NCBI GenBank assembly: GCA_000953695.1
Contig: LN554846.1
Span: forward strand, 620,001-684,000
Length of the DNA: 64,000 nt
From: Aliivibrio wodanis
Lineage (GTDB): Bacteria; Pseudomonadota; Gammaproteobacteria; Enterobacterales; Vibrionaceae
Reading direction: 5' to 3'
Shown piece by piece: positions 1 through 7,454 of this stretch. Below the pieces are notes generated by a model that saw only the letters and a program-made list of their open reading frames with translations, was not told the origin of the DNA and searched no databases. Every line of letters starts with the position of its first letter. Position 1 is the first letter of the stretch. The translations under genes were made by a program, and so were the position numbers.

Positions 1-616
1 TATGGGTGAATTTTCTACTGAGTTATGTGGTGGTATTCACGCATCAAGCACTGGTGATATTGGTTTATTTAAAATTACGTCAGAAAGTGGCATTGCCGCT
101 GGTATCCGCCGTATTGAAGCCGTTACTGGTGAAGCAGCATTAGATGCGATTGAAGCACAACAAAAATCAGCAGATAAAAAGCTGAATGAAGCTGCATCAA
201 AAGCAAAACAACTTGAGAAAGAGATCCAACAGCTTAAAGATAAGCTAGCGTCTCAAGAAGGTGCAAGCCTGATCAATCAAGTTCAAGACATTGCAGGAAC
301 AAAAGTACTTATTGCTCAGCTAGATGGCGCAGAAAGTAAAGCACTTCGTGGCATGGTTGATGAGCTTAAAAATCAAATCGGCAGCTGCGTTATCATGCTA
401 GGTAATGTGAATGATGGTAAAGTTGGTTTAATTGCAGGTGTTACTAAAGATCTTATTGGCCAAGTGAAAGCGGGCGAATTAGTGAATATGGTTGCACAGC
501 AAGTCGGTGGTAAAGGCGGTGGTCGTCCAGATATGGCTCAAGCTGGCGGTACTGATGCAAATGCATTACCAGCAGCATTAGCTTCTGTTGAAGCTTGGCT
601 AACTGAGCGTCTGTAA
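1..616 (+). CDS. alaS: Alanyl-tRNA synthetase, C-terminal part (5' end outside window)
   Basis: This is the last ~204 residues of AlaRS, which charges tRNA-Ala in the cytoplasm. The reading frame is already open at the window edge, so the ATG at base 2 is internal and not a start. The CGGIH segment near the beginning is the CxxxH half of the zinc-binding editing site. It is followed by a coiled-coil stretch and the glycine-rich C-Ala domain ([15 protein letters not shown]). The family is about 860-876 aa, so roughly three quarters lies upstream. lysC begins 12 bases after the stop, which suggests co-transcription. Confidence 0.97.
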   Translation, partial: MGEFSTELCGGIHASSTGDIGLFKITSESGIAAGIRRIEAVTGEAALDAIEAQQKSADKKLNEAASKAKQLEKEIQQLKDKLASQEGASLINQVQDIAGTKVLIAQLDGAESKALRGMVDELKNQIGSCVIMLGNVNDGKVGLIAGVTKDLIGQVKAGELVNMVAQQVGGKGGGRPDMAQAGGTDANALPAALASVEAWLTERL

Positions 617-628
617 TAGGTCGTATCA

Positions 629-1798
629 GTGGCATTAATCGTACAAAAGTATGGTGGTACATCAGTTGGGTCCGTTGAACGGATCCAATCTGTTTCTGAA
701 CGTATCATTTCAGCGCAGCAACAAGGGCATGATGTCGTTGTTGCTGTTTCTGCTATGGCCGGAGAAACCAATCGTTTAATGAGTTTAGCAAATCAAATTA
801 GTGAGGCCCCTGAGCCTCGTGAACTAGATATGCTACTTTCTGCAGGTGAACAGGTTTCCATTGCGCTACTAGCTATGTCTTTAAATCAGAAAGGCGTTAA
901 AGCCATTTCTCTAACGGCTGACCAAGCGGGTATTTATACTAACTGCACCTTTAATGACGCAACTATTGAGCATATTGAAACTGATTTAATTACTCAATGG
1001 GTTGATAAAGGCTATGTGGTAATTATTGCTGGTTTTCAAGGTCGTGATGTCCACGGTAATATCACCACATTAGGTAGAGGTGGCTCTGACACGACAGCCG
1101 TTGCGTTATCTGCTGCTTTAAATGCAGATGAATGCCAGATCTTTACTGATGTTGATGGTATTTATTCTTCAGATCCCCGATACGTTTCCGCTACTCAGCG
1201 TTTAAATGAAGTCTCTTTTTCTGATATGTATATATTGGCAAAAGCGGGAGCAAAAGTACTGCAAGAGCATTCCGTTGCTCATGCTTGGGATGAAGCTGTT
1301 ACTTTGCGAGTGTTATCTTCTTTTGAAGATGGAGAGGGCACTTTAATTTGTGCACAACCAGTTAAAAGTAAAGCGGTGACAGGGTTAGCTTTAAAGCAGG
1401 ATTTACTTTTAGTTGAAAGCGATAATTTGTTAGATAGCGAACGAGTAGAACTGGTCAAACGGTATAGAGTGTTATCTGAAAGGTGTGATTGTTTTCAAAT
1501 TGTTGTGCCAAAAGCAGATTTTTTACAATTGAAACTGGCATTTAATACAAAAATACGCAATATTAGGAGCTTATCAATTCTGACGTTAGTTGGAGATAAA
1601 GTTGAAGGGATGGCAGAATCTGCTTGCAATCAACTAATGGCGAATAATGTTGATATTTATCAGCACAATATAGAGCCTAAAAGTGTGTCGGTGATCGTTA
1701 ATCAGGCTGATTTAGAACTAGCGGCCGAAATTTTACATAAAACGTTTGTTATTACAGAGCAATCACAAGATAATAACCTTATGATCGCTGTTTCTTGA
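629..1798 (+). CDS. lysC: Aspartate kinase (stand-alone, monofunctional)
   Basis: Aspartokinase phosphorylates L-aspartate, the first step toward lysine, threonine, methionine and diaminopimelate. The 389-aa protein opens with the nucleotide-binding KYGGTSVGS motif (residues 7-15), has the GRGGSDTTA substrate loop near residue 150, and ends in a C-terminal regulatory region of the ACT type. It carries no homoserine dehydrogenase domain, so it is not ThrA or MetL. The start is GTG at 629, with TAGG eight bases upstream. An aspartokinase between alaS and csrA is typical of vibrios. The exact feedback inhibitor cannot be read from the sequence. Confidence 0.9.
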   Translation: MALIVQKYGGTSVGSVERIQSVSERIISAQQQGHDVVVAVSAMAGETNRLMSLANQISEAPEPRELDMLLSAGEQVSIALLAMSLNQKGVKAISLTADQAGIYTNCTFNDATIEHIETDLITQWVDKGYVVIIAGFQGRDVHGNITTLGRGGSDTTAVALSAALNADECQIFTDVDGIYSSDPRYVSATQRLNEVSFSDMYILAKAGAKVLQEHSVAHAWDEAVTLRVLSSFEDGEGTLICAQPVKSKAVTGLALKQDLLLVESDNLLDSERVELVKRYRVLSERCDCFQIVVPKADFLQLKLAFNTKIRNIRSLSILTLVGDKVEGMAESACNQLMANNVDIYQHNIEPKSVSVIVNQADLELAAEILHKTFVITEQSQDNNLMIAVS

Positions 1799-1879
1799 GC
1801 AGAGACGTTTATGAAAATAAGCGATGACGGACAATACATACATTTATTATAAAACTGAGATAACTCAAGGAGCATTCGA

Positions 1880-2077
1880 ATGCTAATTTTGACTCGCCGT
1901 GTAGGTGAAACTCTAATGATTGGTGACGAAGTAACAGTTACTGTACTAGGCGTTAAAGGTAACCAAGTACGTATTGGTGTTAATGCACCTAAAGAAGTAT
2001 CTGTACACCGTGAAGAGATTTATATGCGCATTCAAGCGGAAAAAGGCACACCTGCTGCTACGCAAGGTAACTTTTAA
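1880..2077 (+). CDS. csrA: Carbon storage regulator CsrA (RsmA)
   Basis: CsrA is a small dimeric RNA-binding protein that blocks or stabilises mRNAs by binding GGA motifs in their leaders. In vibrios it links carbon flow, motility and quorum sensing. The 65-aa sequence has the invariant [10 protein letters not shown] start and the VHREEIY segment whose Arg contacts RNA (around residue 44). A strong AAGGAG ribosome binding site lies about 8 bases before the ATG. That site contains a GGA, so autoregulation of the kind known in E. coli is possible. Its place before a Ser/Arg tRNA array matches E. coli csrA-serV-argVYZQ. Confidence 0.98.
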   Translation: MLILTRRVGETLMIGDEVTVTVLGVKGNQVRIGVNAPKEVSVHREEIYMRIQAEKGTPAATQGNF

Positions 2078-2089
2078 TTCGTATGAATG

Positions 2090-2119
2090 AGGCTGACATT
2101 GTCAGCCTTGTTTATTTTT
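2090..2119 (+). terminator. Probable terminator after csrA
   Basis: An 8-bp stem (AGGCTGAC / GTCAGCCT) with a 3-base loop lies 13 bases after the csrA stop. A T-rich but interrupted tract follows, so termination strength is uncertain. Confidence 0.6.
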
Positions 2120-2258
2120 GTCTAATTTAATTAGGTGAAAATAAACAGAAACAAGGTACAAACAAAGGCACAAACCACGTATAACGTTCTATTTTTGCTC
2201 ATTTTGGTTGTTTCATAGGCTGTTGAACAAAAAGCGTTATTTTTTACTTAAAAAGTCA

Positions 2259-2286
2259 TTGACATATTTTTGGTAAACCGTAATAT
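2259..2286 (+). promoter_or_regulatory. Sigma70 promoter of the tRNA array
   Basis: TTGACA at 2259-2264, a 16-base spacer and TAATAT at 2281-2286, followed by a GTGCCTCC discriminator region. The -35 is perfect and the -10 matches 4 of 6. It lies 16 bases before the first tRNA-Ser, the expected place for the stable-RNA promoter. Confidence 0.65.
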
Positions 2287-2301
2287 GTGCCTCCTCAACA
2301 C

Positions 2302-2394
2302 GGTGAGGTGGCCGAGAGGCTGAAGGCGCTCCCCTGCTAAGGGAGTATGCGGCTTATACCCGCATCGAGGGTTCGAATCCCTCCTTCACCGCCA
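2302..2394 (+). tRNA. tRNA-Ser (GCU), copy 1
   Basis: A 93-nt class II tRNA with a long variable arm, anticodon loop CTGCTAA (anticodon GCT), T-loop TTCGAAT and encoded CCA. The acceptor stem GGTGAGG pairs with CTTCACC (one G-T wobble). Confidence 0.97.
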
Positions 2395-2444
2395 TTATTT
2401 GTTTCTGTTGATTTCGGTCAGCAAGAACATAAAAGAATTATTGT

Positions 2445-2521
2445 GCGCTAGTAGCTCAGCTGGATAGAGTACCTGGCTACGAACCAGGCGGTCGGAGGTT
2501 CGAATCCTCCCTGGCGCACCA
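2445..2521 (+). tRNA. tRNA-Arg (ACG), copy 1
   Basis: 77 nt. Acceptor GCGCTAG pairs with CTGGCGC. The anticodon loop CTACGAA gives anticodon ACG, which is read as ICG after deamination of A34. CCA is encoded. It is identical to the five later copies. Confidence 0.97.
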
Positions 2522-2597
2522 TTCTTTTTATTGATGAATTTATTTGTCAATAACAGTGATTGTTTGCAGATAATCACGAATAAGCGAAATACAAAAC

Positions 2598-2690
2598 GGT
2601 GAGGTGGCCGAGAGGCTGAAGGCGCTCCCCTGCTAAGGGAGTATGCGGCTTATACCCGCATCGAGGGTTCGAATCCCTCCTTCACCGCCA
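2598..2690 (+). tRNA. tRNA-Ser (GCU), copy 2
   Basis: 93 nt, identical to the copy 296 bases upstream. It is part of a duplicated Ser-Arg unit. Confidence 0.97.
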
Positions 2691-2740
2691 TTATTTGTTT
2701 CTGTTGGTTTCGGTCAGCAAGAACATAAAAGAATTATTGT

Positions 2741-2817
2741 GCGCTAGTAGCTCAGCTGGATAGAGTACCTGGCTACGAACCAGGCGGTCGGAGGTTCGAA
2801 TCCTCCCTGGCGCACCA
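2741..2817 (+). tRNA. tRNA-Arg (ACG), copy 2
   Basis: 77 nt, identical to copy 1. It is the second half of the duplicated Ser-Arg unit. Confidence 0.97.
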
Positions 2818-2884
2818 TTTTTTCTTTTTGTAACTGTTTATTGATTACAATATAGAGTTGCAAAGACAATTAGAATTATACTGT

Positions 2885-2961
2885 GCGCTAGTAGCTCAGC
2901 TGGATAGAGTACCTGGCTACGAACCAGGCGGTCGGAGGTTCGAATCCTCCCTGGCGCACCA
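2885..2961 (+). tRNA. tRNA-Arg (ACG), copy 3
   Basis: 77 nt, identical gene body. The ~65-nt spacers around copies 2-6 are themselves near-repeats (TTTTTGTAACTG...), showing that the array grew by tandem duplication. Confidence 0.97.
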
Positions 2962-3026
2962 TATTTCTTTTTGTAACTGTTTATCGATTACGATACATAG
3001 TTGCAAAGACAATCAGAATTAACTGT

Positions 3027-3103
3027 GCGCTAGTAGCTCAGCTGGATAGAGTACCTGGCTACGAACCAGGCGGTCGGAGGTTCGAATCCTCCCTGGCGCA
3101 CCA
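3027..3103 (+). tRNA. tRNA-Arg (ACG), copy 4
   Basis: 77 nt, identical to the other Arg copies. It starts 142 bases after copy 3. Confidence 0.97.
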
Positions 3104-3168
3104 TATTTCTTTTTGTAACTGTTTATCGGTTACGATACATAGTTGCAAAGACAATCAGAATTAACTGT

Positions 3169-3245
3169 GCGCTAGTAGCTCAGCTGGATAGAGTACCTGG
3201 CTACGAACCAGGCGGTCGGAGGTTCGAATCCTCCCTGGCGCACCA
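3169..3245 (+). tRNA. tRNA-Arg (ACG), copy 5
   Basis: 77 nt, identical to the other Arg copies. It starts 142 bases after copy 4. Confidence 0.97.
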
Positions 3246-3311
3246 TTTTTTCTTTTTGTAACTGTTTATTGGTTACAATACGATAGTTACAAAAACAATT
3301 AGAATTACTGT

Positions 3312-3388
3312 GCGCTAGTAGCTCAGCTGGATAGAGTACCTGGCTACGAACCAGGCGGTCGGAGGTTCGAATCCTCCCTGGCGCACCA
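3312..3388 (+). tRNA. tRNA-Arg (ACG), copy 6
   Basis: 77 nt. The last tRNA of the array, directly followed by a strong terminator. Confidence 0.97.
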
Positions 3389-3399
3389 TTCTTTAAAAG

Positions 3400-3427
3400 A
3401 ACCCGATCTTTATGATCGGGTTTTTTT
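3400..3427 (+). terminator. Rho-independent terminator of the tRNA array
   Basis: A 9-bp perfect stem (AACCCGATC / GATCGGGTT), a 5-base loop and a run of 7 Ts. Confidence 0.93.
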
Positions 3428-3598
3428 ATGCCTATAGAAAACCTAGTTAATTAATTGATAATTTTATTAAATAGATTGAATTGCAGGTTATTATTAGGTA
3501 ACTTGATTGTAATCAGTTTATTTTTAAGTGATTAATGGCAGTGTATGGATATATCTCGCCATAAAACACTTTTTATATAAATAGTGCTCTTTTCGTAT

Positions 3599-3626
3599 TT
3601 GACAAATTTTTTGATGTCGAGATAAT
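3599..3626 (+). promoter_or_regulatory. Sigma70 promoter of oadGAB
   Basis: TTGACA (3599-3604), 16-base spacer, GATAAT (3621-3626): a strong match about 78 bases before the oadG ATG. The rest of 3428-3703 is AT-rich with no gene. I could not pick out a clear activator site in it. Confidence 0.65.
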
Positions 3627-3703
3627 CACTCTTTCTTTTTAGAATAAAAGAACATAATTAGTTATATTTACATTGTCACTCTCATCAGAAAAGGAATATT
3701 AAG

Positions 3704-3955
3704 ATGACAGACATTGGAAGTCTATTAGGAGAAGCAGCAACACTAATGCTAACAGGCATGGGTGTTGTATTTGTATTCCTGACCATCCTCGTTTACCTCG
3801 TACAATTCATGTCTAAGTTGTTGCCTGTGGAGCTTGCTCCTAAACCGGCATTAGCTATTCAAAAAAATCAAGATCTCGATCAAACAACAGTGCCACCTCA
3901 AATTATTGCTGCGATTTCTGCTGCGGTTAAATTACATCGAGCAAAGCATAAATAA
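3704..3955 (+). CDS. oadG: Oxaloacetate decarboxylase gamma subunit
   Basis: The small membrane anchor of the sodium-pumping oxaloacetate decarboxylase. It holds the alpha and beta subunits together and carries zinc in the characterised enzyme. The 83-aa protein has one N-terminal membrane segment (about residues 13-35, LMLTGMGVVFVFLTILVYLV) and a polar cytoplasmic tail ending in His/Lys, where family members bind Zn. An AAGGAA ribosome binding site precedes the ATG. It is first in an oadG-oadA-oadB operon, the usual order in vibrios. Confidence 0.92.
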   Translation: MTDIGSLLGEAATLMLTGMGVVFVFLTILVYLVQFMSKLLPVELAPKPALAIQKNQDLDQTTVPPQIIAAISAAVKLHRAKHK

Positions 3956-3992
3956 ACTGTTTTAGGAAATTTATTACAAGGAGTTTGTAAGT

Positions 3993-5777
3993 ATGTCTAA
4001 ACCACTTTCTATCACTGATGTGGTACTTCGTGACGCACATCAATCATTATTCGCTACACGTATGCGTGTTGAAGATATGCTGCCAATTGCAGAGCAGCTA
4101 GATAAAATCGGTTATTGGTCATTAGAGACCTGGGGTGGAGCTACATTTGATTCATGCATTCGCTATTTAGGTGAAGATCCGTGGGAGCGTTTACGTTTAT
4201 TAAAAAAAGCGATGCCTAACACGCCAATGCAAATGCTATTACGTGGTCAAAATCTATTGGGTTATCGTCACTATGCTGATGATGTTGTCGAGAAATTTGT
4301 AGAGCGATCACACGCAAATGGTATGGATGTTTTCCGTATTTTTGATGCGATGAATGATGTAAGAAACTTTCAAACAGCTGTGAAAGCGACAATTGATGTT
4401 GGTGCCCATGCTCAAGGAACTCTTTCGTATACGACTAGTCCCGTACATAATTCAGATACGTGGGTTGATCTTGCAAAACGTCTTGAAGATCTTGGATGTC
4501 ACTCTCTATGTATTAAAGACATGTCAGGTCTACTTAAGCCTTACGAGGCTGAAGAGTTAATCACGCGAATTAAAGCGTCATGTGATGTGCCTCTTGCTTT
4601 ACATAGTCATGCTACGACAGGTTTATCTACAGCAACAGCCTTAAAAGCAGTAGAAGCTGGTATTGATATTTTAGATACTGCTATCTCTTCGATGAGTCAA
4701 ACTTATGGGCATACGCCAACAGAAACGGTTGTTGCTATGTTAGAAGGTACTGGTCGTGATACAAACCTTAATCTTGAGCAACTAGAGCCTATTGCAACTT
4801 ACTTCCGTGAAGTTCGTAAGAAATATGCGAAATTTGAAGGGAAAATGAAAGGTGTTGATTCACGAATCCTTATCGCTCAAGTTCCTGGTGGAATGCTAAC
4901 GAATATGGAAAGCCAACTTAAAGAGCAAGGCGCTGCAGATAAGATGGATGAGGTATTACTGGAGATACCGAAAGTTCGTAAAGATCTTGGTTATATTCCA
5001 CTGGTGACTCCTACGTCTCAAATAGTAGGCACTCAAGCGGTTATTAATGTATTAACGGGTGAGCGTTATAAGAGTATTACCAAAGAAACAGCCGGTGTGC
5101 TTAAAGGTGAATATGGATCTGCTCCTGCTCAAGTAAATGCAGAACTACAAGCAAGGGTACTTGATGGTGCAGAAGCAATTACATGCCGTCCTGCTGATTT
5201 ATTGAAAGCTGAATTAAATACATTAACAGACGAATTGGTTAAAAAAGCAAAAGAAGACAACATTGAATTAGCTGAACAACAAGTTGATGATGTTCTTACT
5301 TACGCATTATTTCCACAGGTTGGCCTGAAGTTTTTAAGTAATCGTAATAATCCTGATGCATTTGAACCTGCTCCAAGCTTAGAAGAAGCAAAAGAAACTA
5401 TCACTAAAACTGTACCTTCAACAGGAAGTGTAGAGGCTTATAGCGTGAAAGTTGATGGCCAAGTTTATAATGTTGAAGTTGGACCTCAAGGTGTAATTTC
5501 TTCTGTTTCTCCTATATCAACTCAAGCAGTACCAGTTCAATCAGCACAATTGTCAGCGGTAGATGCTGAATCTGTAGATGCACCATTAGCCGGTAATATT
5601 TTTAAAGTATTGGTTCAGCCAGGTGCAGAAGTGGTAGAAGGTGATGTATTACTTATTCTTGAAGCGATGAAGATGGAAACTGAAATCAGAGCATCACGTA
5701 ACGGTACAGTGCAGGATATTTTAACTAAGGAAGGCGATGCGGTAGCTGTTGGTACACCGTTGCTTTCTCTAGCGTAA
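3993..5777 (+). CDS. oadA: Oxaloacetate decarboxylase alpha subunit (biotin carboxyltransferase)
   Basis: The alpha chain transfers the carboxyl group of oxaloacetate to protein-bound biotin; the beta subunit then decarboxylates the biotin and exports Na+. The 594-aa sequence has an HMGL-like TIM barrel at the N terminus (LRDAHQSL near residue 12, HSHATTG with metal-binding histidines near residue 205), a conserved carboxylase middle domain and a linker. The C-terminal biotinyl domain has the biotin lysine in EAMKMET at about residue 560. Length fits the family. AAGGAG lies 12 bases before the ATG, 37 bases after oadG. Confidence 0.96.
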   Translation: MSKPLSITDVVLRDAHQSLFATRMRVEDMLPIAEQLDKIGYWSLETWGGATFDSCIRYLGEDPWERLRLLKKAMPNTPMQMLLRGQNLLGYRHYADDVVEKFVERSHANGMDVFRIFDAMNDVRNFQTAVKATIDVGAHAQGTLSYTTSPVHNSDTWVDLAKRLEDLGCHSLCIKDMSGLLKPYEAEELITRIKASCDVPLALHSHATTGLSTATALKAVEAGIDILDTAISSMSQTYGHTPTETVVAMLEGTGRDTNLNLEQLEPIATYFREVRKKYAKFEGKMKGVDSRILIAQVPGGMLTNMESQLKEQGAADKMDEVLLEIPKVRKDLGYIPLVTPTSQIVGTQAVINVLTGERYKSITKETAGVLKGEYGSAPAQVNAELQARVLDGAEAITCRPADLLKAELNTLTDELVKKAKEDNIELAEQQVDDVLTYALFPQVGLKFLSNRNNPDAFEPAPSLEEAKETITKTVPSTGSVEAYSVKVDGQVYNVEVGPQGVISSVSPISTQAVPVQSAQLSAVDAESVDAPLAGNIFKVLVQPGAEVVEGDVLLILEAMKMETEIRASRNGTVQDILTKEGDAVAVGTPLLSLA

Positions 5778-5789
5778 GGTAAGTTAAAC

Positions 5790-6920
5790 ATGGATGGTTT
5801 ATTAATATTATGGAATGAAACTTCAATAGCTAATTTTAAGTTTGAACAACTTATTATGATTTTAGTGGGTTGTGGTCTTTTGTTCTTAGCAATTAAAAAA
5901 GGATTTGAGCCGTTACTACTATTACCAATTGGTTTTGGTGCAGTATTGGCGAATATTCCAAATGCAGGCTTTACAGAGCCTGGTGGGTTGTTGTATTACG
6001 TTTATTACGTAGGGATAGAAACTGGAATATTTCCATTACTGATCTTTATGGGCGTAGGGGCGATGACAGATTTTGGTGCGCTTATTGCGAATCCAAAAAC
6101 CTTATGGTTAGGTGCCGCGGCTCAAGTGGGTATTTTTGCAACGTTGTTTGGTGCAATCTTACTTAACTATGTTCCGGGAATGGAATTCACCTTAGCTGAC
6201 GCATCTTCAATTGCGATTATTGGTGGTGCAGATGGACCAACCGCTATTTTCTTAGCTAGTCAATTGTCTCCTGATTTACTAGGGGCGATTGCGGTAGCTG
6301 CTTATAGTTATATGGCATTGGTTCCGATTATTCAGCCACCAATAATGAAAGCATTAACCACACCAGAAGAGCGCCAAATTAAAATGGCTCAATTACGTCA
6401 TGTAAGTAAAGCAGAGAAGATTATTTTCCCTCTGGCTGTCTTATTAATGACCATTTTATTTTTACCATCAGCGACACCACTTGTTGGTATGTTCTGTTTA
6501 GGTAATTTAATGAAAGAGTCAGGGGTGGTTGACCGATTATCTAATACTGCACAAAATGAATTGATTAACGTAGTGACTATCTTCTTAGGCCTAGGAGTTG
6601 GGTCAAAACTAAAAGCAGAAACATTTTTAAATGTAGAGACGTTGGGTATTTTATTATTAGGTGCTGTAGCTTTCAGTGTAGGTACTGCTGGTGGCTTAAT
6701 TATGGCGAAGATCTTAAACAAGTATTCAAAAGAAGACATTAACCCACTTATAGGTGCTGCTGGGGTATCTGCGGTACCAATGGCCGCTCGAGTGGTTAAT
6801 AAAGTGGGGCTTGAAGCTAATCCTCAGAACTTTTTACTAATGCATGCAATGGGGCCAAACGTGGCGGGGGTATTAGGTTCAGCTGTTGCTGCTGGTATCC
6901 TTTTAGCTCTTGTTGGATAA
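5790..6920 (+). CDS. oadB: Oxaloacetate decarboxylase beta subunit (Na+ pump)
   Basis: The multi-spanning inner-membrane subunit couples carboxybiotin decarboxylation to Na+ export. The 376-aa protein is almost wholly hydrophobic. It contains the [13 protein letters not shown] segment near residue 150, which holds the essential Asp of the Na+ site in characterised enzymes, and the C-terminal [12 protein letters not shown] and [12 protein letters not shown] blocks. It starts 12 bases after oadA and is followed by a terminator, so it closes the operon. The operon supports citrate/oxaloacetate fermentation and sodium-motive force. Confidence 0.95.
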   Translation: MDGLLILWNETSIANFKFEQLIMILVGCGLLFLAIKKGFEPLLLLPIGFGAVLANIPNAGFTEPGGLLYYVYYVGIETGIFPLLIFMGVGAMTDFGALIANPKTLWLGAAAQVGIFATLFGAILLNYVPGMEFTLADASSIAIIGGADGPTAIFLASQLSPDLLGAIAVAAYSYMALVPIIQPPIMKALTTPEERQIKMAQLRHVSKAEKIIFPLAVLLMTILFLPSATPLVGMFCLGNLMKESGVVDRLSNTAQNELINVVTIFLGLGVGSKLKAETFLNVETLGILLLGAVAFSVGTAGGLIMAKILNKYSKEDINPLIGAAGVSAVPMAARVVNKVGLEANPQNFLLMHAMGPNVAGVLGSAVAAGILLALVG

Positions 6921-6941
6921 TTCTAAATAAAACTTAACAAT

Positions 6942-6967
6942 AAAAGGGTGCAGATGCGCCCTTTTTT
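6942..6967 (+). terminator. Terminator of oadGAB
   Basis: A 10-bp stem (AAAAGGGTGC / GCGCCCTTTT, one G-T), a 4-base loop and a T-rich tract 21 bases after the oadB stop. Confidence 0.88.
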
Positions 6968-7014
6968 ATTTTATGCTTATTGCATATATTTTAGTTAATG
7001 GAATTAATGCAATT

Positions 7015-7446
7015 ATGTTTGATTGGTTTAATGCTGATTCTGCATTGTGGGTATTATTTAGTTCTGGTTTTTTAAGTGCTACTTTATTACCAGGAGCGTC
7101 AGAAGCCAGTTTAATTGCAACGTTAAAATTAGACAGTTTTTCAATGTGGACAGTTATTGCTGTAGCAACATTGGGGAATACACTTGGTGGCATAACAAAT
7201 TATTGGCTTGGTTTGTTACTCCCTGATAAAACTTCTTCACAAAAACATGGTCATAGAGCCATTCTATGGATAAAAAAATACGGTTACTGGACATTATTAT
7301 TTAGTTGGTTACCAGTGATTGGTGATCCACTGTGTTTAGCCGCAGGGTGGTTAAGAATGAAATTCTGGCCATGTATTATTTTAATTGGAGTAGGTAAGGC
7401 GTTACGCTACCTCTTATTGTCACTCGCAGTAAATGGGATTTTATAG
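7015..7446 (+). CDS. yqaA: YqaA-family small membrane protein (DedA/SNARE-associated superfamily)
   Basis: Inner-membrane protein of unknown biochemical role. The 143-aa form from ATG 7015 matches the ~142-aa length of E. coli YqaA and shares its hallmark blocks: SGFLSATLLPG near the start, TLGNTLGG, and SWLPVIGDPLCLAAGWLRM followed by GKALRY. Three to four membrane segments are visible. An in-frame ATG at 6973 exists, but it lies 6 bases past the oadB terminator with no ribosome binding site, so 7015 is preferred. In E. coli yqaA also sits beside gshA and csrA, so the neighbourhood is conserved. Confidence 0.85.
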   Translation: MFDWFNADSALWVLFSSGFLSATLLPGASEASLIATLKLDSFSMWTVIAVATLGNTLGGITNYWLGLLLPDKTSSQKHGHRAILWIKKYGYWTLLFSWLPVIGDPLCLAAGWLRMKFWPCIILIGVGKALRYLLLSLAVNGIL

Positions 7447-7454
7447 GGATTACA

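Larger units (their letters stand above)
2302..2817 (+). repeat. Duplicated tRNA-Ser/tRNA-Arg unit (296-bp offset)
   Basis: Bases 2302-2521 recur at 2598-2817. The 50-bp inter-tRNA spacer (starting TTATTTGTTTCTG) is identical in both copies except for one A/G change, so the duplication is recent or kept alike by gene conversion. Confidence 0.9.

Noticed and set aside
2395-2577. Small minus-strand frame across a tRNA-Arg gene
   Set aside because: It is antisense to the tRNA; such peptides are common false calls over tRNA genes.
6973-7014. Upstream ATG of yqaA at 6973
   Set aside because: It sits 6 bases past the oadGAB terminator with no ribosome binding site, and the extra 14 residues are absent from E. 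coli YqaA.
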